A DNA stretch of 42,010 bases. It comes from a virus. The stretch covers positions 1-42,010 of IMG/VR virus record IMGVR_UViG_3300003886_000018; one strand, given 5' to 3'. Each line of letters starts with the position of its first letter. Position 1 is the stretch's first letter. A program made the position numbers and the translations under genes. Below the pieces are notes generated by a model. It ran no database searches and was not told the origin of the DNA. It saw only the letters and a program-made list of their open reading frames with translations. Below are positions 21,632 through 30,416 of this stretch, one piece after another.

Positions 21632-22486
21632 ATGGCAGACGCAATTAAAAACTTTGCTTACGGCACAGTTCTAACCCCACCCTCACCAGCTACTACTGGA
21701 ACGTCTTTAGTCCTAAATAGCGGTCAAGGGGCTAGACTTCCCGACCCAGCGGTAGACGGAGCTTACAATATCGTAATGAAGCCCGCAGGGACTATTCCTT
21801 TATCTTCAAACGCTGAAATAGCAAGGGTAACAGCCATCTCAACAGACACTTTAACGATTGTTAGAGAACAGGAAGGTTCATCAGCTAGAACGGTTATAGC
21901 GGGTGATGAGGTTTATCTTTCACTAACCAAAGCCGTAGCGGACAACTGGGTTGATAAAGACTCGGCTCAAACCATTACAGGTATTAAATCATTTAGTGCT
22001 ACACCTAAGATGGATGCGATTGCAGAAAAGACAGCAGGAGCAGGGGTAACGATAGATAGTGTTTTGTTAAAAGATGGTGGAGCAAAATTATTAGATGCTT
22101 CTGTGTTAGATTGGACATCTGGAGCTAAAATTGAACGTAATAGTGGAGACATTAAACTTACACCCGAAACAGGTAAATTTGTTGAAATCGCAGTAAGACG
22201 ACAAGGTGGAAGTGCAACACAATGGTATATGGCAGGAACTACCAATTATAATGAAACAGGGGTGATTATACAATGTGGCGTATTCTTATTAACCACGGCG
22301 GGAACTGTCTATCCAATAACTTTTCCAACTGCTTTTAGTGATATACCCCTTGTTATTTGTAGTGCAGACCAAGCGGGAGCAGGATATGTTTCAACAAGAG
22401 ATGCCTCTCCAACTAGTATTAAGTTTACGGGTTCTACCTCTGGACAAACTGTTCATTGGATAGCTATTGGTAAATCAGCAGTATAA
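21632..22486 (+). CDS. Tail/receptor-binding candidate
   Basis: 284 residues. The N-terminal part (LNSGQGARLPDPAVDGAYNIVMKPAG, EIARVTAISTDTLTIVREQEGSSARTVIAGDEVYLSLTK) is a common attachment module of phage fibres. The centre has beta-helix-like pieces. The C-terminus (GVIIQCGVFLLTTAGTVYPITFPTAFSDIPLVICSAD...HWIAIGKSAV) looks like the carbohydrate-binding tip domain of fibre proteins (gp53-like). It may contact the host surface. The exact role is inferred. Confidence 0.7.
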   Translation: MADAIKNFAYGTVLTPPSPATTGTSLVLNSGQGARLPDPAVDGAYNIVMKPAGTIPLSSNAEIARVTAISTDTLTIVREQEGSSARTVIAGDEVYLSLTKAVADNWVDKDSAQTITGIKSFSATPKMDAIAEKTAGAGVTIDSVLLKDGGAKLLDASVLDWTSGAKIERNSGDIKLTPETGKFVEIAVRRQGGSATQWYMAGTTNYNETGVIIQCGVFLLTTAGTVYPITFPTAFSDIPLVICSADQAGAGYVSTRDASPTSIKFTGSTSGQTVHWIAIGKSAV

Positions 22487-22513
22487 TCCACACCATAATG
22501 AAACTAACACCTT

Positions 22514-22522
22514 TGATATAAT
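22514..22522 (+). promoter_or_regulatory. Extended -10 leaderless promoter before the repeat-rich tail gene
   Basis: TGATATAAT, with TATAAT 22517-22522 and exactly six bases to the ATG at 22529. Confidence 0.75.
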
Positions 22523-22528
22523 GAGAGT

Positions 22529-25297
22529 ATGCTGGGAAACAACTTTTACGGACAGAACACTTATGGAGGGTTGCCTACCTATGGCACAGACTACACTTTA
22601 AGTTTAAGCGATAGTATCGCTTCTTCTGACTCTTTAATTAGGCAAATAACCAAATCAATTTCAGACACAACCAGTTTGACCAGTTCATTAAATAAACTTC
22701 TTAACAGGTCGGTTACTGATACTTTAACCCTAAGTGATATTATAACCCGATTTCCTAAGAAACTTATATCCGACACGCTGACTCTAACTGACTCAATGTC
22801 TGTTGTAAAGTCTTTTACCAAAGCCCTATCTGATACTTTAACTCTCACTGGTTCACTAGCCAAAAAGGTTACCAAAGCTCTCTCAGAGTCTATTTCTTTA
22901 TCAGATGGAGGAGGCTCTACTTCTGAGGGGGCAAACTCACCGGGAACAGCGGTAGATGATGATGGAACATTAGTCCATAGTTATGAAATAGCAAATGCTT
23001 ATGGTGGCAGTACTCTTGCTAAAAGCAGTATAACAAAGGTTGGTCAGTCATTTATTGGTAATGGTCAGGTCTTGGCTAGTATGAGTTTTGATATTGCTAA
23101 GTTGAATTCTCCAACTGGCAATGCGTATGCAGAAATATATGCAACAACTGGAACTTTTGGCACTAATATGATTCCGACAGGTTCTCCCTTAGCAACTTCT
23201 GATGGGATAGACACAACAACACTTTCAACATCTTACGGATTGGTTAATTTTATCTTTAGCGGGGCAGATAAAATTACTTTGACTCAAGGGACTTATTATT
23301 GTGCAGTTCTTAGATATGATAATACATTCATTCCTGACGGGGTTGGTTTCAAATGGGATAGCAGTTCTCCAACAGATAGTGGGAACATTGCAACATATAG
23401 TGCGTCTTGGACAAGTTCTACAACACAAGATTTAATTTTCTATGTTTATGTAGACCCAGTAGGAACTAGTGTTTGGAGTAATCCCACTAATGCAGAGGTA
23501 AGTGATAATGTTTATGCAGAGGTAGTGCCATTTGTTCAATCACACTATCTAAAAGCTACCAACTTCGGCTTTTCTATTCCGATTGGCGCAACAATAGATG
23601 GTATTGTCGTAGAGTTTAAGAGGGCAACAACAGCGGGTTCAGAGGACACAGCTGATGTAGAAATAAAAATAGTTAAAGGTGGCGTAATTGGATTAACTAA
23701 TAAATCAACTGGGGCAGTATGGTACTATGGAATTTTTGTTTATGATAGTTTTGGTTCTTCGTCTGACTTATGGGGAGAAAGTTGGTCTGCCTCAGATATA
23801 AATAGTTCTACCTTTGGAGTTGTTTTATCTTGTGAAGATGCGCAACTAGGAAGTGGTAGTCCAACTTCTGATGTAGACCACATCCGTATTACTGTCTATT
23901 ACACAACAGGTGGGGGCGTAGTCAAATCAGTTACCAAGGTTGTATCTGACACAGCCACCTTGACAGAAACGTTCTCAAAATACCTACAGAGAGCTTTTGC
24001 TGATACAATCACCCTAGTTGAGTCGTTTACTACAGCGGGGACAACATCTAAGTTATTTAGTGAAACAGTTATCTTGACGGATAGCATAACTAAATCTATA
24101 ACAAAAGCAGTTTCAGAAGCGGTTACATTGGTTTCTTCATTGTCTATTGTAAGCACGTTAAAAAGGATATTTTCAGACACAATTACCCTAGTTGAGTCAT
24201 TTTCAATCGCTCAATCGTTTGGAAAGGTATTAAGTGAAACAATCACCCTAACTGACTCAATCGCAAAATCTATTCAAAAAGGAATATCAGATACGATTTC
24301 TACAGTAGAGAGTTTTACTAAATCAATGTTTAGGGCTTTATCAGATACTGTAAGTTTGACAGACTCTATCTCTTCCAACACAAGTAAAGGCGTTGTATTA
24401 AGCGATACAGTTACTCTAACTGATAGTCTAACTAAGTATATTCAAAAGACATTCTCTGACACACTAACTCTGGCGGGTAGTTTAGCTAAATACTTACAGA
24501 GAGTCTTAACTGATACATTAAGTTTATCCGATACAATCGGCAGACAAATAAACAAAGCTTTTTCAGAAACCATTAGTCTGGCCGAAACCATTACGCGCGC
24601 TATAACTAAACCTTTAAGTGATACGATTTCTCACACAGAAACAGTTATTAAAACCTTACAGAGGAGTTTAAGTGAGAATATTAGTCTATCCGATACATTA
24701 AGCACAATCTTAAACAAAATCAAGAGTTTTACAGACGTGGTGAGTTTGACCGAGAGTTTGGCTAAATTTATCAGTAAGTCTATATCAGACACAATTTCAA
24801 CAGTTGGCTCATTAAATATAGGCAAAGTCTTTAATAGAACTTTAACAGACACCATAACATTAGTAGACTCTATTATTGCTGGCCATTCTTATGGTCGGGT
24901 ATTCACAGAAACGATTGTATTAACCGAGAACATAGTTAAATCAATCAGTAAAACTTTAACAGATACGTTGACCCTCACAGATAGGATTAGAAAGTATCTA
25001 AACGGGCTTTTGGTTGGGATATGGACTAAGACTACCAAAGCCACCGATACATTCGTTAAAACGGCTAAAAACGCTACAAAAACAGTGGCTACAGCAGGAG
25101 TTGCTATCTTTGGCGGATTCTTCTATGGTGAGAATTATCTAGGTGGTTCAAGTGAAGACCAATTAACCAGTCGGGGAATTTGGGATTTGGTTGATAAAGC
25201 AACTACTACCTTTACTAAGGTGGCTAAACAGGTTACTACGTTTGCTAAAACAGTCAAGAGAACCTTGACGTGGACCAAAACAGAGAAGCCTAATTAA
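22529..25297 (+). CDS. Large repeat-rich tail/adhesin protein (922 residues)
   Basis: Starts with MLGNNFYGQNTYGGLPTYGT, then repeated units of about 18 residues around SDTLTLTDSL (residues about 22-128). A globular insert (about 130-465, with SHYLKATNFGFSIPIGATIDG and SDVDHIRITVYYTTGG) is followed by a long run of more such units to about residue 830, then a Lys/Thr-rich end. Regular Ser-x-Thr-x-Thr repeats suggest an extended beta-structure used as a surface-exposed fibre or adhesin. A receptor role is inferred from repeats and tail-gene context. The gene has its own leaderless promoter. Confidence 0.75.
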   Translation: MLGNNFYGQNTYGGLPTYGTDYTLSLSDSIASSDSLIRQITKSISDTTSLTSSLNKLLNRSVTDTLTLSDIITRFPKKLISDTLTLTDSMSVVKSFTKALSDTLTLTGSLAKKVTKALSESISLSDGGGSTSEGANSPGTAVDDDGTLVHSYEIANAYGGSTLAKSSITKVGQSFIGNGQVLASMSFDIAKLNSPTGNAYAEIYATTGTFGTNMIPTGSPLATSDGIDTTTLSTSYGLVNFIFSGADKITLTQGTYYCAVLRYDNTFIPDGVGFKWDSSSPTDSGNIATYSASWTSSTTQDLIFYVYVDPVGTSVWSNPTNAEVSDNVYAEVVPFVQSHYLKATNFGFSIPIGATIDGIVVEFKRATTAGSEDTADVEIKIVKGGVIGLTNKSTGAVWYYGIFVYDSFGSSSDLWGESWSASDINSSTFGVVLSCEDAQLGSGSPTSDVDHIRITVYYTTGGGVVKSVTKVVSDTATLTETFSKYLQRAFADTITLVESFTTAGTTSKLFSETVILTDSITKSITKAVSEAVTLVSSLSIVSTLKRIFSDTITLVESFSIAQSFGKVLSETITLTDSIAKSIQKGISDTISTVESFTKSMFRALSDTVSLTDSISSNTSKGVVLSDTVTLTDSLTKYIQKTFSDTLTLAGSLAKYLQRVLTDTLSLSDTIGRQINKAFSETISLAETITRAITKPLSDTISHTETVIKTLQRSLSENISLSDTLSTILNKIKSFTDVVSLTESLAKFISKSISDTISTVGSLNIGKVFNRTLTDTITLVDSIIAGHSYGRVFTETIVLTENIVKSISKTLTDTLTLTDRIRKYLNGLLVGIWTKTTKATDTFVKTAKNATKTVATAGVAIFGGFFYGENYLGGSSEDQLTSRGIWDLVDKATTTFTKVAKQVTTFAKTVKRTLTWTKTEKPN
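23925..25015 (+). repeat. Long array of diverged 18-residue coding repeats
   Basis: About twenty imperfect units of about 54 bases encode variants such as FSDTITLVESF, LSETITLTDSI and LTDTLTLTDRI. The DNA copies are diverged, though short identical stretches recur. Similar units occur earlier in the same gene (about 22598-22905). Confidence 0.8.
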
Positions 25298-25298
25298 G

Positions 25299-25307
25299 TG
25301 GTATAAT
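25299..25307 (+). promoter_or_regulatory. Extended -10 leaderless promoter before the tail hub gene
   Basis: TGGTATAAT, with TATAAT 25302-25307 and exactly six bases to the ATG at 25314. Confidence 0.7.
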
Positions 25308-25313
25308 AATAAT

Positions 25314-26753
25314 ATGAGAAACAACATCATAGAGCTAAAGAATTTTGACATGGGAGGACTGGCTTATTCTAAATGGAGCGGAATTAAAGACTCATTTTAT
25401 AAACTCACAGGTTGGGATCTGCATAGTTCACCCGGATTGTTGAAAGTCGCCCAAAAGATGAGCAAGGATAGTGGGTCAGTAGTTACGGAATTATGTAAAG
25501 CTAGAGTTAGCTCATCAAATGGCGCTCAATACTGGGGCAGTTCTACATCAGGCAAGATTTGGGAACATACATCAGGTGGGACTTGGCGACTGGTTCATAC
25601 TGTTACTCCTGCCGCCGGCACAGCCAACATTTTAGGCATGGCAGAATATCAAGGATATATCTATATTGCTACTCAAAGCAGATTACATAGAATTACTGTA
25701 GCAAAAGCAGACGATAATAACTGGGCGGCTGATTTAACAGAAGACTGGGCTACTTTTGGAGTTACAGATAGCGAATTTCACCCTATGCTTTCACACCCGC
25801 AGACATTGGTTTTATACATCGGGGATGGCAACCAGTTGGCTCAAGTTGACGCTGGGACATTCTCTGCTAACGCTTTAGATATAAAAACACCTTTAAGGAT
25901 TAAGTCTTTGGGAATTATGGGAACAGACATACTGCTTGGTACTTATGTATCCGACAGTGTAACCAAAACACAGATAGTCAGGTGGAATACTTGGAGTGAT
26001 AGTTTCACGGTCGCAGATGAAATACCGGAAGTAGGGATAAATGCTTTTCTACCGGCAGACAATTTTGTTTTAGTTCAAGCCGGCAATCAAGGGAATATTT
26101 ATTACTATGACGGGAGCAAGCTTGAATTATATAATCGGATACCCGGTGATTATTCTCCTACAGCGTATGGTGAGGTCTATCCCACGGCCGTTGGAAACAT
26201 AGGTGGCCAGATACTTTTTGGTTTCTCTAATGGTTCAGGCAATCCAGCGGATCAGGGAGTATATAGAATAGCCAGAAGCTCAAGAAACCATCCGTGGGTT
26301 ATGGATTTTCCTTATCCTATATCAGAGCGTTCAGCTAGTAATTTGGTAGTTACTGGGCTTGAAATAGGAGGGATTTTAGTTGTAGGGAATGATATTTATG
26401 TTAGCTGGAAAAACGGTTCAAGTTATGGAATTGATAAACTGGATTATAGTGCGAAACTAGAATTAGCCTATTTTGAGAGCAGGGTCATGATTATCAATCG
26501 GGAACAGTTCTCTAACTTTTCAAAGTTTGTTGTTGCTTATGCTTCTCTACCTTCAAACACTGACATCACAATCCAATACAGCAAAAACTATGGCAGTTAT
26601 GTGAACACTACAGAAGTAACTGATACCGACAGGTTTATAATTCAAGCGCAGGAGGGTGTGGAGACTACAAATCTTATGTTAAAAGTTAGTCCTACTGTAA
26701 GTGGGGACAATGCCCCAGAAATTGAATCAGTAGGGATATTCCTGTCGGAATAA
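25314..26753 (+). CDS. Tail hub/beta-propeller virion protein
   Basis: 479 residues with repeated aromatic strand pairs (ILGMAEYQGYIYIATQSRLHRI, PQTLVLYIGDGNQLAQVD, ADNFVLVQAGNQGNIYYYDG, IGGQILFGFSNGSG) like blades of a beta-propeller. An N-terminal MGGLAYSKWSGIKDSFYKLTGWDLHSSPG segment matches the opening of phage tail tubular or stabilisation proteins. It probably forms the central tail structure to which fibres attach. The precise family is not certain. Confidence 0.65.
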   Translation: MRNNIIELKNFDMGGLAYSKWSGIKDSFYKLTGWDLHSSPGLLKVAQKMSKDSGSVVTELCKARVSSSNGAQYWGSSTSGKIWEHTSGGTWRLVHTVTPAAGTANILGMAEYQGYIYIATQSRLHRITVAKADDNNWAADLTEDWATFGVTDSEFHPMLSHPQTLVLYIGDGNQLAQVDAGTFSANALDIKTPLRIKSLGIMGTDILLGTYVSDSVTKTQIVRWNTWSDSFTVADEIPEVGINAFLPADNFVLVQAGNQGNIYYYDGSKLELYNRIPGDYSPTAYGEVYPTAVGNIGGQILFGFSNGSGNPADQGVYRIARSSRNHPWVMDFPYPISERSASNLVVTGLEIGGILVVGNDIYVSWKNGSSYGIDKLDYSAKLELAYFESRVMIINREQFSNFSKFVVAYASLPSNTDITIQYSKNYGSYVNTTEVTDTDRFIIQAQEGVETTNLMLKVSPTVSGDNAPEIESVGIFLSE

Positions 26754-26757
26754 AATT

Positions 26758-27609
26758 ATGATTATCAAATGTCCAAAATGTAATAAAGAAAGAAGGTATA
26801 AGCCTTCTATTGCTAAAAGACTAAAGAGCAGTTATTGTAGAAAATGTTCTTATATGGTATTTATTCCTTGGAATAAAGGAACGAAAGGACTAGTTAAACA
26901 AAATTCAGGTAGTTTTAAAAAGGGACAGATTAGTTGGAATAAAGGACTTACAAAAAGAACAGATGAAAGATTAAAAAAATATGGTCAAAAGATAAGTAGA
27001 ATACATAAAGAAAGTTTTGCTAATGGGCGTATTCCTTGGAACAAAGGAAAACCTTGGTCAGAAGAAGTAAAGAAAAAAATAAGCAAAGCCAACAAAGGTC
27101 ATACTCCATGGTGTAAAGGTAAGAAGTGTCCACAGTTGGCAGGTAAAAACAATTATTTTTATGGAAAGAGATTTGTTGGAAATAAAAGTCCTGTTTGGAA
27201 AGGGGGAAAAATAAAGAGACATTGTTTTGAATGTAATAAGATATTTGAGACATATGATTACCTTAAAAAGTATGGAACTGGAAAATATTGTTCTACTGAT
27301 TGTCGGATGATTGGAGCTGCTAAAGTTTCTCCTACCTCAATAGAAAAAAAGCTTTATAATGAATTAAAAGCTAGAGGTTTATTGTTTGAAAAACAGAGAT
27401 TAATAAATGGTAAATTTTTAGTAGACGCCTATATTCCAAGTCTTAATCTTATTATTGAAGCTGATGGTGATTATTGGCATTCATTGCCCAAAGTTGTTAG
27501 AAAAGACAAGTCTGAAAACGCTTATTTAACAAAATGCGGTTATAATTTATTAAGACTTCCTGAACACGAAATAAATGATGGAAGTTTTAAAGAAAAATTA
27601 CCATCGTGA
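26758..27609 (+). CDS. Free-standing homing endonuclease (NUMOD3, Vsr/DUF559-like nuclease)
   Basis: 283 residues in four parts: an N-terminal zinc ribbon (CPKCNKE...YCRKCSY), NUMOD3-type repeats (WNKGKPWSEEVKKKISKANKGH and two relatives, residues about 38-120), a second ribbon (CFECNK...YCSTDC, about 156-177), and a nuclease (D223, EADG 234-237, H241, then LTKCGYNLLRLPEHEI). The nuclease layout is that of Vsr/EDxHD enzymes used by homing endonucleases. It cuts an allele lacking it so that repair copies it in. Base composition is more A/T-rich than the tail genes around it. Confidence 0.85.
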   Translation: MIIKCPKCNKERRYKPSIAKRLKSSYCRKCSYMVFIPWNKGTKGLVKQNSGSFKKGQISWNKGLTKRTDERLKKYGQKISRIHKESFANGRIPWNKGKPWSEEVKKKISKANKGHTPWCKGKKCPQLAGKNNYFYGKRFVGNKSPVWKGGKIKRHCFECNKIFETYDYLKKYGTGKYCSTDCRMIGAAKVSPTSIEKKLYNELKARGLLFEKQRLINGKFLVDAYIPSLNLIIEADGDYWHSLPKVVRKDKSENAYLTKCGYNLLRLPEHEINDGSFKEKLPS

Positions 27610-28655
27610 TAAATGCTTTTAATGACATACCAGCTAAGGCTCTACCACAACCTCAAGGAATAGGTGGATTAACTGATTTACGAAGTGTTGCGGCTTTACA
27701 AGTCGGTTCAGGATCAAAGGCTTTCAAGTCTGATGATAGTGGGATATGGCTTGGAGCAAAAAAGTTTGCTGACGCTCCGTTTAGTGTTACAATGGCAGGA
27801 GTTGTAACAGCGAGTGGCTTTATTGTAACTGGTGGTGCGGCAACTGACGTAAATAATAATGTTACCACGATTAGCGGAGGAAAGATAACTACCAACAGCA
27901 TTACAGCCACTCAAATTGCCAGCAGTACAATTACAGGGGGTCAAATAGCTTCAACCACAATTACAGGGGGCAATATAGCAACGAGTACAATTACAGCAAC
28001 CCAAATAGCAACGAGTACAATTACAGCGGATAAAATGAATGTCTCTACTTTATCGACTATCTCAGCCAACATAGGTACAATTACTGCTGGAACAATTACT
28101 GCGAGTTCTCAGATTAGTGTGGGTGGTATTCATATCGTTGGTGGTGGTATTACGGTCGACAATAATACTGGTGTTAATTGGTATGACACTGGCGGGACAT
28201 TGAATGCTCTTGTAAAAATGGATAATGGCAATACTCTTATTTTATTTAACTATAATGGTAAAGTCCATGTATATTCTAACAATGATGAAGTGGAATTAAT
28301 ATCTAATAATGGGACGTGTTTTTTAGGTGATACGAGTCAAAAAGCCCACATGAATGATCCAATATATGTAGGAGGTGTAGCAAAGAGTGCGATTGTGAAT
28401 ACTAAACTAGGTTTCAGAAAATTATATTGTATGGAATCACCAGAGGTTTGGTTTATGGATTTTTGTAAGTCAAAAACTTCTATAGATCCATTATTCCGAG
28501 ATGTTACTGAGGGTGAATATAAATTTATTAAATTAGATGATGGTTCATATCAGGTTTGGAGACACAGAAAAGAAATGGGCCATAAAAGACTTGAAACATC
28601 AACGGAGATAGAATATAATAAGAATAATAAGTTTTGGTCAATCCCTTTTCAATGA
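27606..28655 (+). CDS. Tail fibre-like protein with ITATQIATST repeats
   Basis: 349 residues starting at GTG 27606, which overlaps the homing endonuclease stop (GTGA). The repeat segment (about residues 90-165: ITATQIASSTITGG, NIATSTITATQIATST, then ITADKMNVSTL) is typical of tail-tip or fibre proteins with a triple beta-helix. A globular C-terminus follows, with strands ALVKMDNGNTLILFNYNG and FIKLDDGSYQVWRHRKEMG. The endonuclease may have displaced the original start. Confidence 0.7.
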   Translation: MINAFNDIPAKALPQPQGIGGLTDLRSVAALQVGSGSKAFKSDDSGIWLGAKKFADAPFSVTMAGVVTASGFIVTGGAATDVNNNVTTISGGKITTNSITATQIASSTITGGQIASTTITGGNIATSTITATQIATSTITADKMNVSTLSTISANIGTITAGTITASSQISVGGIHIVGGGITVDNNTGVNWYDTGGTLNALVKMDNGNTLILFNYNGKVHVYSNNDEVELISNNGTCFLGDTSQKAHMNDPIYVGGVAKSAIVNTKLGFRKLYCMESPEVWFMDFCKSKTSIDPLFRDVTEGEYKFIKLDDGSYQVWRHRKEMGHKRLETSTEIEYNKNNKFWSIPFQ

Positions 28656-28783
28656 AAACATTAAAACAAAAAATATTAGCAGATACAATAACCCTGCAGA
28701 AAAAGTTTGTTATTGTTAGAAAAACTTTTAAACCATTACAAGAACAAATTAAATATGGCAAAATCATTACAAACAAGAATTGA
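28652..28783 (+). CDS. Hypothetical 43-residue basic protein
   Basis: MKTLKQKILADTITLQKKFV... overlaps the previous stop (ATGA) and the next gene by 29 bases. It is basic and helical. It may be a small assembly chaperone of the fibre, by position alone. Confidence 0.5.
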   Translation: MKTLKQKILADTITLQKKFVIVRKTFKPLQEQIKYGKIITNKN

Positions 28784-28991
28784 TAGTGTTGAGAAGACTC
28801 TAAAAAAAGCATTGTATGATAATAAATTAAATCTCGAAACAGTTATAGATTTCCCTAAATATAGACAATTACCGCTTTCTCTTCAATTAACCTTAGCTTT
28901 ATTACAACAAGAAGGGGCTATCATAGTTAGAAAATATACTCTACAAACCAAACCTCTTCCTTTAATTCCTAAGAAAAAAGTGGTAAAATAA
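28755..28991 (+). CDS. Hypothetical 78-residue protein
   Basis: The start at ATG 28755 (TTAAATATGG) fits the A/T-rich starts of this phage better than upstream near-cognate codons. The product (MAKSLQTRIDSVEKTLKKALYDN...) is helical with an Ile/Leu-rich segment (LSLQLTLALLQQEGAIIVRKY) and a basic end, PLIPKKKVVK. Function is unknown. Confidence 0.6.
   Translation: MAKSLQTRIDSVEKTLKKALYDNKLNLETVIDFPKYRQLPLSLQLTLALLQQEGAIIVRKYTLQTKPLPLIPKKKVVK
28981..28989 (+). promoter_or_regulatory. Extended -10 leaderless promoter before the internal-virion gene
   Basis: TGGTAAAAT, with TAAAAT 28984-28989 and exactly six bases to the ATG at 28996. Confidence 0.6.
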
Positions 28992-28995
28992 GCTC

Positions 28996-30414
28996 ATGGC
29001 AAGCATAAACGGTATTTCAGAACCTAAGGGTGGTTGGAAACAAGGAGAGTGGTATCAAGCAAGGCAGTATTGGGGCGGGACATTAAGCCAGCCCGGACAA
29101 ATCAATTCTCTATCTGATCAACAGGGTGCGGGTCAACAAGTCTCCAAAGAGGTGGTCAATCAAACAAATCCTAATAATTATAGTTACATACAACAAGGAG
29201 CAGGAGGAAAGGTTATTAGCGAGAGTGAAGCCTTAGCAAAAGGGTGGGATATTAACAATCTTCCCGGTGGATATGTAAGACAACCTCAAACTAAAGAACA
29301 GGTTACTCCTTATCTCAATAATTTAGGTCAGCAACTCTTTCAAAACAAAGAAAATCCAAAAGTGAGAACCCCCACAATGGATGAAATCAAGAAGCAAGTT
29401 ACCCCCTCTCAAGGTCTACCGTCATTGTTAAACAGAACAGATGAACGAGCAAAACTAAGGGAAAATTTAGGCGTAGCTGACCTTGAACAGGGCTTAACAG
29501 ATATTAAATCTCAAGTAGACGCAGAAATGGCCAATATGAGAAAACAAAGAGGTATTGAAGAGGGCAAACCAGTTCCTATGAATGTAATACAGGGCAGGAT
29601 TTCTAAAGAGGAAAGGGCGGCTCAAGAAAGGATTGATGTATTAGGCAGAGAGCAATCAAGACTTACTAATGAGTTGAATACTAAATATACGATTATTGGC
29701 CAGCAAATGCAGGATATGGGGCTTGACTACAATGACGCGGTTAAGAGATATGATCAAGAATTCAATACTAATATGAATATGTATAAACTCATATTAGGAC
29801 AAGAAGACAAAGCCCTAACTCAAGAGAATAGGGATAGAACCTCCGCACTGGCTAATCTTCAAATATATACGAATGCAATTACTAAAGGCAATTTGAATTA
29901 TTCTAGTATGGGAGCAGACCAAAAATTAATGATCAGGAAACTTGAAATACAATCAGGATTGCCGGTTGGATTTATGTCTAGTCTACAAATGAATCCGAAA
30001 GACAGAATACTAAGTATTAATAGTAAAACAGGTGAGGCTTTAACCATTGGTCAAGACGGCAAATTCAAAGTCTTACAGACGGGAATGAGAACGACTGGTA
30101 GTAGTAGTGGTGGTATGTCTTATACGCCTAAACAAACACAAGTTAAAGTAGCTGACGCAATTAAGATTCTTAAAAAAATAGATGCAGGTTACCAAACGAT
30201 TGGCGGTAAATTGAAAGAAACTCCAAAATATACAACTAATGAATATGGTGAACGAACGCAAATCACCTCTAGAGGAGATAGAAAATTATCATCACAAGAA
30301 TCAGATTTAGCATTACAACAAATTATTGATAGTGTGGGTGGTAATGTTGCTCTTGGTGAAAAACTATTTAAACAAGCAATTAAGGGAGGAAATTATCATG
30401 CTTGGAAACCATAA
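28996..30414 (+). CDS. Putative internal virion/ejection protein (472 residues)
   Basis: A Gln/Gly-rich N-terminus (GGWKQGEWYQARQYWGGTLSQPG) is followed by a long helical middle (about 130-300, LEQGLTDIKSQVDAEMANMRKQRG, RISKEERAAQERIDVLGREQSR) and a Gly/Ser linker. Its position directly before the giant virion protein and its helical, Gln-rich composition match internal virion proteins of podoviruses that are ejected with DNA. No enzymatic domain is seen. Confidence 0.6.
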   Translation: MASINGISEPKGGWKQGEWYQARQYWGGTLSQPGQINSLSDQQGAGQQVSKEVVNQTNPNNYSYIQQGAGGKVISESEALAKGWDINNLPGGYVRQPQTKEQVTPYLNNLGQQLFQNKENPKVRTPTMDEIKKQVTPSQGLPSLLNRTDERAKLRENLGVADLEQGLTDIKSQVDAEMANMRKQRGIEEGKPVPMNVIQGRISKEERAAQERIDVLGREQSRLTNELNTKYTIIGQQMQDMGLDYNDAVKRYDQEFNTNMNMYKLILGQEDKALTQENRDRTSALANLQIYTNAITKGNLNYSSMGADQKLMIRKLEIQSGLPVGFMSSLQMNPKDRILSINSKTGEALTIGQDGKFKVLQTGMRTTGSSSGGMSYTPKQTQVKVADAIKILKKIDAGYQTIGGKLKETPKYTTNEYGERTQITSRGDRKLSSQESDLALQQIIDSVGGNVALGEKLFKQAIKGGNYHAWKP

Positions 30415-30416
30415 TC

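Noticed and set aside
26751-26756. TAAAAT promoter for the homing endonuclease
   Set aside because: It lies one base from the ATG, not six, so it cannot serve as the -10 for a leaderless start.
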